Source: a virus. From it: a stretch of DNA of 25,147 bases. Location of the stretch: IMG/VR virus record IMGVR_UViG_3300029448_000400, positions 1-25,147 of that record; one strand, given 5' to 3'. A program made the translations under genes and the position numbers. Positions 22,251 through 25,147 of the stretch are shown here, piece after piece. The notes beneath the pieces were generated by a model. That model had not been told where the DNA came from and did no database searches. It worked only from the letters and a program-made list of their open reading frames with translations. How positions within the stretch are numbered: position 1 is the stretch's first letter; the number at the start of each line of letters is the position of its first letter.

Positions 22251-22933
22251 AGCTATTAAATAAGTATGATTATCCCTCTTCTACACGAGCTAGTATTGAA
22301 GGGCTTCGACATTACAATGTCGATGGCTCTACAGAACGGCTACCCTCGGTTACGACGGTTCTTGGTCAAACTCAGGAGCAGAGTAAAAGAGATTCTTTAC
22401 AACGATGGCGAGATAAAGTAGGTCACGAGACCGCCGCCAAAATCACACAAGAAGCCGCGAGCCGCGGTACGTCGATGCATATGTACCTGGAGAAGTATTG
22501 TCTAGGCGAAGGCTACCTGGATCTAACGGATGTTGGTAATGTCGCCAAGCATATGGCTGAAAAGATTGTAGATAATGGTATTGACAATCGGCTGACTGAG
22601 ATCTATGGCAATGAGGCAACATTATTTTATCCCGGTTTGTACGCAGGTAGTGTAGATTTAGTTGGACAGCACGACGGAGACATTGCTATCATCGACTTCA
22701 AGCAGACAAATAAACCCAAACAACGTGAATGGATTGGTGATTATTTTCTGCAGATGGCGGCGTATGGCATGGCGCACGACGCGGTATACGGGACAAATAT
22801 TGAGAGAGGGGTGATCATGATGTGTTCAAAAGATCTCTACTATCAAGAATTTGTGATAGAGGGGGAAGAATACCGGACCGCGAAGCACGGATTCCTACGT
22901 CGCCTGGATAAATTTTATAGTGATAGGGGTTAA
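22247..22933 (+). CDS. PD-(D/E)XK exonuclease, RecB/MGME1-like (228 aa)
   Basis: A GTG start overlaps the previous stop by four bases (GTGA). LPSVTTVLG at 32-40 and SRGTSMHMYLE with H78 (72-82) are the N-terminal marks of RecB/MGME1-type nucleases. The active site follows: GSVDLVG with D137, IIDFKQT with D150 and K152, and the YFLQMAAYG motif with Y166 and Q169. The family digests DNA ends and serves in phage recombination or degradation of host DNA. It pairs in function with the predicted SSB and the SNF2-like ATPase. Its length (about 230) is normal for phage members. The start agrees with the conserved LPSVTTVL spacing. Confidence 0.85.
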   Translation: MKLLNKYDYPSSTRASIEGLRHYNVDGSTERLPSVTTVLGQTQEQSKRDSLQRWRDKVGHETAAKITQEAASRGTSMHMYLEKYCLGEGYLDLTDVGNVAKHMAEKIVDNGIDNRLTEIYGNEATLFYPGLYAGSVDLVGQHDGDIAIIDFKQTNKPKQREWIGDYFLQMAAYGMAHDAVYGTNIERGVIMMCSKDLYYQEFVIEGEEYRTAKHGFLRRLDKFYSDRG

Positions 22934-22934
22934 T

Positions 22935-23150
22935 ATGTACTGGGTAATTACAATAATGTTAATGTTTCATGGCACTGACGTAACATTGGAACGGGAATAC
23001 AAACTAAAACAGTTTAATGACGATTGGTCGTGTCATAAATTTATATATCAGAACAAGTCAACGCTGTTAGAACAGCACCTTCAAGAGTTTGGTGGGAGTT
23101 TAAAAAGTTGGGAATTATTCTGTGAAAGTAGATATGGAGAAGAAGTGTGA
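22935..23150 (+). CDS. Small hypothetical protein with hydrophobic N-terminus (71 aa)
   Basis: I use ATG 22935, just after the exonuclease stop, with TAGGGG upstream; a GTG at 22920 would lie in the exonuclease gene. The product begins MYWVITIMLMFHGTDVTLER: a short hydrophobic start too brief for a sure membrane anchor, possibly a buried strand. Two Cys (SCHKF and LFCESR) could pair. The rest is polar and helical. No family is recognised. Confidence 0.55.
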   Translation: MYWVITIMLMFHGTDVTLEREYKLKQFNDDWSCHKFIYQNKSTLLEQHLQEFGGSLKSWELFCESRYGEEV

Positions 23151-23265
23151 CATTTATGCAACATTCTACCGCCGTACCTATAGTGGAGATTTTGACCCTA
23201 CGATGTTTATTTTTTACGAACGTTTCAAACACGCGGTAATGGTGGTAATTGGGTTAAGTATATGA
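23134..23265 (+). CDS. Possible small protein (43 aa)
   Basis: An uninterrupted frame from ATG 23134 (or GTG 23122) to TGA 23265. It begins MEKKCDIYATFYRRTYSGDF and ends AVMVVIGLSI, aromatic-rich and not of low complexity. It overlaps the previous gene by 17 bases, like many true pairs here, but the ribosome-binding sequence is poor (GAAAGTAG). It may be a real small gene or an accident at the edge of the non-coding island. Confidence 0.4.
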   Translation: MEKKCDIYATFYRRTYSGDFDPTMFIFYERFKHAVMVVIGLSI

Positions 23266-23445
23266 TATTATTCAATAAACAGTCTACCACGCATCTACCG
23301 TTCTCTTTTTGTCCCGGTAGATTACAATCAATTTTTCCCAGTTTTTTCATACTTGGCGCGATAGAGTTTTTTCTCCAACTTTTTTTAACAGTGGGGGGTC
23401 AAATCCCCACTATACCACGACCTAAAACTAGGATATATTTCGATT
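23266..23445. other. Non-coding island with two hairpins and T-tracts
   Basis: No convincing gene is found here, in a window otherwise packed with overlapping genes. The island holds an exact 8-bp hairpin (ATCTACCG 23293-23300 with CGGTAGAT 23315-23322, 14-base loop), T-runs beginning near 23332, 23342, 23367 and 23380, a GC patch GGCGCG at 23355-23360, and an exact 7-bp hairpin (AGTGGGG 23390-23396 with CCCCACT 23405-23411) whose loop GGTCAAAT recalls a tRNA T-loop. It could be an origin, an attachment or packaging site, or a structured RNA. The sequence alone does not decide. Confidence 0.5.
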
Positions 23446-23721
23446 ATGAGTAATGATATACCACCTATGGTCAACGTAGTTTGGCTAGACACCAATGAAT
23501 GCAGCTTATCTACTTGGCAATCTAAAGAAGAATTACTAGACAGTAAGTTTTGCACAGTTGACTCACTTGGTTATCTTATTGCAAACAAAGAAGATTGTGT
23601 AATTATTGCAGGAGACAAAGACACTTTTAACCAAGACGATATGTTTGGTAGGTCACAAGTAATTCCTAAGGGTATTGTGCTAGATATACAATACCTATCT
23701 AAAAATGAAGACAATAACTGA
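23446..23721 (+). CDS. Conserved phage hypothetical protein (91 aa)
   Basis: First gene after the non-coding island; the ribosome-binding sequence is weak. The protein has the layout of a small phage family: VNVVWLDTNECSLSTWQSKEE, then a C-x-D-S-L-G-Y-L-I segment, EDCVIIAGDKD, and an IPKGIVLDIQYL ending. It looks like a compact beta-sheet domain with a conserved IPKG turn. I know such proteins from several phages, but not a function. It overlaps the next gene by 17 bases. Confidence 0.7.
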   Translation: MSNDIPPMVNVVWLDTNECSLSTWQSKEELLDSKFCTVDSLGYLIANKEDCVIIAGDKDTFNQDDMFGRSQVIPKGIVLDIQYLSKNEDNN

Positions 23722-24268
23722 AGATATTCTAGACTGGTCTAAAAACTTTATAGAAAAACCTAATGAATATTTAGGTAATGTACCAGTTTGCCCTTATGCA
23801 GCCAAAGCTAGGCAAGATAAAGCCTTAAAAGTATTGGAAGTAACTAAAGACTATAATCTTATAGACAAGATTGTTGAAGGCACAGAACTAATTAAAGAAC
23901 CTAAGACAGATATAGTTATTGTTGCCTGTAGTGATATACACATAACCGTTGAAGAACTAAACATACTTATACACGGCTATAATGTAGTGTTTGTACCACA
24001 AGACATATACCTGATGGCGTCACACCCTTACGACGACGACGAAGATGAACCGGTAGAGTTTTTAGAAACAGATAATTGGGAACCAGACAATGAATTTTTA
24101 ATGGTATTGATACAAAATTTTGATAAACTAGAAAGAGCTAGTGACATGATGCGTAAAAAAGGCTACTATGATAAGTGGCCACTAGATTACTATGATGGCA
24201 CAGTAAATAAACGAAAATCTTATAGGAGATATAGACATGGCAAAGAAGTTTCCAGATCTTACAGGTGA
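23705..24268 (+). CDS. Conserved marine-phage hypothetical protein (187 aa)
   Basis: The N-terminus ITEDILDWSKNFIEKPNEYL leads to VPVCPYAAKARQ with C29-P-Y-A, then a middle with DIVIVACSDIHITVEELN and VVFVPQDIYLMASHPYDDD, a strongly acidic stretch near 108-116, and a C-terminal helix (FDKLERASDMMRKKGYYDKW) before a basic tail. The whole pattern (W-S-x-N-F, pVCPYA, PxDIYLM-x-HPY) is familiar from marine phages and may be an enzyme, with the CPY site as the best candidate for a conserved cysteine centre. Function unknown. Its basic 3' end overlaps the repeat protein by 32 bases in another frame. Confidence 0.7.
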   Translation: MKTITEDILDWSKNFIEKPNEYLGNVPVCPYAAKARQDKALKVLEVTKDYNLIDKIVEGTELIKEPKTDIVIVACSDIHITVEELNILIHGYNVVFVPQDIYLMASHPYDDDEDEPVEFLETDNWEPDNEFLMVLIQNFDKLERASDMMRKKGYYDKWPLDYYDGTVNKRKSYRRYRHGKEVSRSYR

Positions 24269-24497
24269 TGGTAAAGTCACGCAAAAAGACATTCTCAAAG
24301 GAAGAGGTGTTGCACTTAAACGTGGTGGAACTGCTAAAAAGAAAAAAACTAAAAAGAAACGTGCTAAAGCTATGGGCGGCGGCATGATGAAAAAACGTGC
24401 TAAAGCTATGGGCGGCGGCATGATGAAAAAACGTGCTAAAGCTATGGGCGGCGGCATGATGAAAAAAAGAATGAAGCGAGGAGGACGCGCTAAATAA
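24237..24497 (+). CDS. Basic protein with calcium-loop-like start and KKRAKAMGGGMM repeats (86 aa)
   Basis: TAGGAG precedes the ATG within the end of the upstream gene. Residues 7-18 (DLTGDGKVTQKD) fit an EF-hand/dockerin loop with D7, T9, D11, T15 and D18 in the ligand positions. A Lys-rich linker is followed by three perfect 12-residue copies of RAKAMGGGMMKK and a Lys/Arg end KRMKRGGRAK. Three copies are identical at DNA level (36 bp each), so recent expansion is likely. Charge and Gly/Met content suggest a nucleic-acid- or membrane-associated protein, possibly packaged. The start motif is common in marine phages; no function is known to me. Confidence 0.7.
   Translation: MAKKFPDLTGDGKVTQKDILKGRGVALKRGGTAKKKKTKKKRAKAMGGGMMKKRAKAMGGGMMKKRAKAMGGGMMKKRMKRGGRAK
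24360..24467 (+). repeat. Three identical 36-bp tandem repeats
   Basis: Units at 24360-24395, 24396-24431 and 24432-24467 are identical, beginning CGTGCTAAAGC and ending GATGAAAAAA. They are in frame and encode the RAKAMGGGMMKK repeats. There are no spacers between them, so this is not a CRISPR array. Confidence 0.97.
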
Positions 24498-24688
24498 TGG
24501 CTAAAGATACACACGTAACTAAAGACGGTAGAACAGCAAAAAAAGGTTTGTACTATTACATGAATCGAGCCAAGAAAAAAGGCACTAGCAGAAAAGGCAA
24601 AGGCACTGTTACTGACAAAGCATTAAAAGAATCTGCTAAAACTGCTAAGAAACCAGTTAAGAAAAAGAAAAAAAAGAAGACTAGCTAA
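24497..24688 (+). CDS. Small basic conserved phage protein (63 aa)
   Basis: TAATG-coupled to the repeat protein. It begins MAKDTHVTKDGRTAKKGLYY, has a conserved-looking core YYYMNRAKKKGTSR followed by KGTVTDKALKESAKTAKK, and ends in a run of Lys. The core pattern recurs in marine phages. It is strongly cationic, with no Cys and no membrane segment. A DNA-binding or virion-interior role is plausible from charge and from being in a run of four such genes, but unproven. Confidence 0.7.
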   Translation: MAKDTHVTKDGRTAKKGLYYYMNRAKKKGTSRKGKGTVTDKALKESAKTAKKPVKKKKKKKTS

Positions 24689-24849
24689 TGTCTATTGGGA
24701 GGGGGAACTTACCTAAGACCACCACTGGTCCAGGCACGACCAAAAAACCAAAAAAAGAAAAATATATTGGAACATATATTGATGGTGATTTGGGCGGTGT
24801 AAAAGTTTCTAACCCTAGCTATAAGAAATACTATAAAGGTATGATCTAA
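24688..24849 (+). CDS. Small hypothetical protein (53 aa)
   Basis: Coupled to both neighbours by TAATG overlaps, which strongly supports it as a real gene despite its size. It begins MSIGRGNLPKTTTGPGTTKK and continues with a Lys-rich turn, then a more ordered end with repeated Tyr and Gly (YIGTYIDGDLGGVKV, PSYKKYYKGMI). No family is recognised. Confidence 0.65.
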   Translation: MSIGRGNLPKTTTGPGTTKKPKKEKYIGTYIDGDLGGVKVSNPSYKKYYKGMI

Positions 24850-25130
24850 TGGCAATAAGAAAAACTACAACCGGCAAAGGAGCAAACTATCGTAAGACTA
24901 AAGCCGGCGCTGGTATGACAGCTAAGGGTGTGCGTGCCTATAGACGTGCTAACCCTGGTAGTAAATTAAAAACAGCAGTAACAGGTAAAGTTAAGCCCGG
25001 CAGTAAGGCAGCAAAAAGAAGAAAATCTTATTGCGCTAGATCCGCCGGTCAGTTAAAAAGATCATCAGCAAAAACTAGAAATGATCCAAATTCAAGAATA
25101 CGACAAGCAAGAAGACGATGGAAATGTTAA
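24849..25130 (+). CDS. Basic conserved phage/virus protein (93 aa)
   Basis: TAATG-coupled to the preceding gene. The sequence KGVRAYRRANPGSKLKTAVT, then KPGSKAAKRRKSYCARSAGQ and a C-terminal RNDPNSRIRQARRRWKC follow a pattern I recognise from a conserved small basic domain of phages and large viruses, with two Cys (SYCAR and the final WKC) that may pair or bind metal. It is extremely Arg/Lys-rich. A role in DNA condensation or in the virion is plausible but not demonstrated. The remaining 17 bases of the window show nothing certain. Confidence 0.75.
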   Translation: MAIRKTTTGKGANYRKTKAGAGMTAKGVRAYRRANPGSKLKTAVTGKVKPGSKAAKRRKSYCARSAGQLKRSSAKTRNDPNSRIRQARRRWKC

Positions 25131-25147
25131 ATAAAAATTGTGAAAAT

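Noticed and set aside
23322-23390. Minus-strand stretch reading KKLEKKLYRAKYEKTGKN.
   Set aside because: It looks protein-like but is only 18 codons between stops with no start; could be a gene remnant, not supportable.
23330-23420. Possible complete tRNA gene ending at the T-arm-like hairpin (23390-23411).
   Set aside because: No matching 5' acceptor strand, D-arm or 7-base anticodon loop can be formed upstream; the T-loop lacks the usual TT and the acceptor would not pair. Kept only as a T-arm-like element.
23262-23453. A 63-aa frame starting MILFNKQSTTH across the non-coding island.
   Set aside because: It runs through two perfect hairpins and T-runs, has no ribosome-binding site, unusual codon choice and low-complexity hydrophobic sequence; probably chance.
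24360-24467. Three 36-bp repeats, a CRISPR-like unit length.
   Set aside because: The copies are directly adjacent with no spacers and encode a protein repeat.

Overview
The window is a contiguous, AT-rich, densely packed stretch of a double-stranded DNA phage genome, most likely a short-tailed (podovirus-like) marine phage of the uncultured-Mediterranean / HTVC010P-pelagiphage kind. That placement is my inference. It rests on AT-rich codon use, tail and ejection genes of marine-phage type, a replication set made of an AEP-type primase, a UvrD-like helicase and a family A polymerase, and a tail end of tiny Lys/Gly-rich proteins. No database search was run. The window holds no capsid, portal, terminase, integrase or RNA polymerase gene, so it is part of a larger genome. 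The absence of a phage RNA polymerase here fits the sigma70-like promoters that can be read.

Layout, left to right. (1) 1-5837: tail and virion genes on the + strand, joined by TAATG-type overlaps: the 3' part of a tail hub protein, three small proteins, then an ejection-type series (381, 542 and 431 aa). (2) 5846-11017: a 1723-aa virion protein, probably the largest internal/ejection protein. (3) 11020-11741: a lysis cassette of a one-TM XhlA/holin-like protein and an M15 peptidase endolysin. (4) 11738-13183 (- strand): an SNF2-like helicase that converges on the endolysin with a 3-base 3' overlap. (5) 13190-13230: two overlapping divergent promoters, one firing left into the helicase and one right into the replication operon. 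(6) 13256-20543: replication operon: coiled-coil early proteins, a predicted ssDNA-binding protein, AEP primase, SF1 helicase, DUF3310 protein, family A DNA polymerase and a tiny PD-(D/E)XK nuclease, closed by a hairpin. (7) 20620-23150: a second early unit with its own promoter, starting with a 55-aa ribbon-helix-helix protein and including a TSCPD-like protein and a RecB/MGME1-like exonuclease. (8) 23266-23445: a non-coding island with two perfect hairpins and T-tracts. (9) 23446-25130: conserved phage hypotheticals and four consecutive very basic small proteins, one with a calcium-loop-like N-terminus and three exact 36-bp repeats.

How the parts may work together: primase, SF1 helicase, polymerase, predicted SSB and two PD-(D/E)XK nucleases form a nearly self-sufficient replication/recombination kit. 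The predicted SSB and the primase end in the same SSB-like tip (DEVPF) with every codon different. The ribbon-helix-helix protein is a candidate regulator, because a box (ATACTAT-GGGAT, 2-bp indel) occurs both in its own promoter and in the divergent promoter. The most unexplained pattern is a GGR[VI]x4GG peptide found once in each of three large virion proteins, with looser GG[KRS]-type versions in a fourth virion protein and two small basic proteins.
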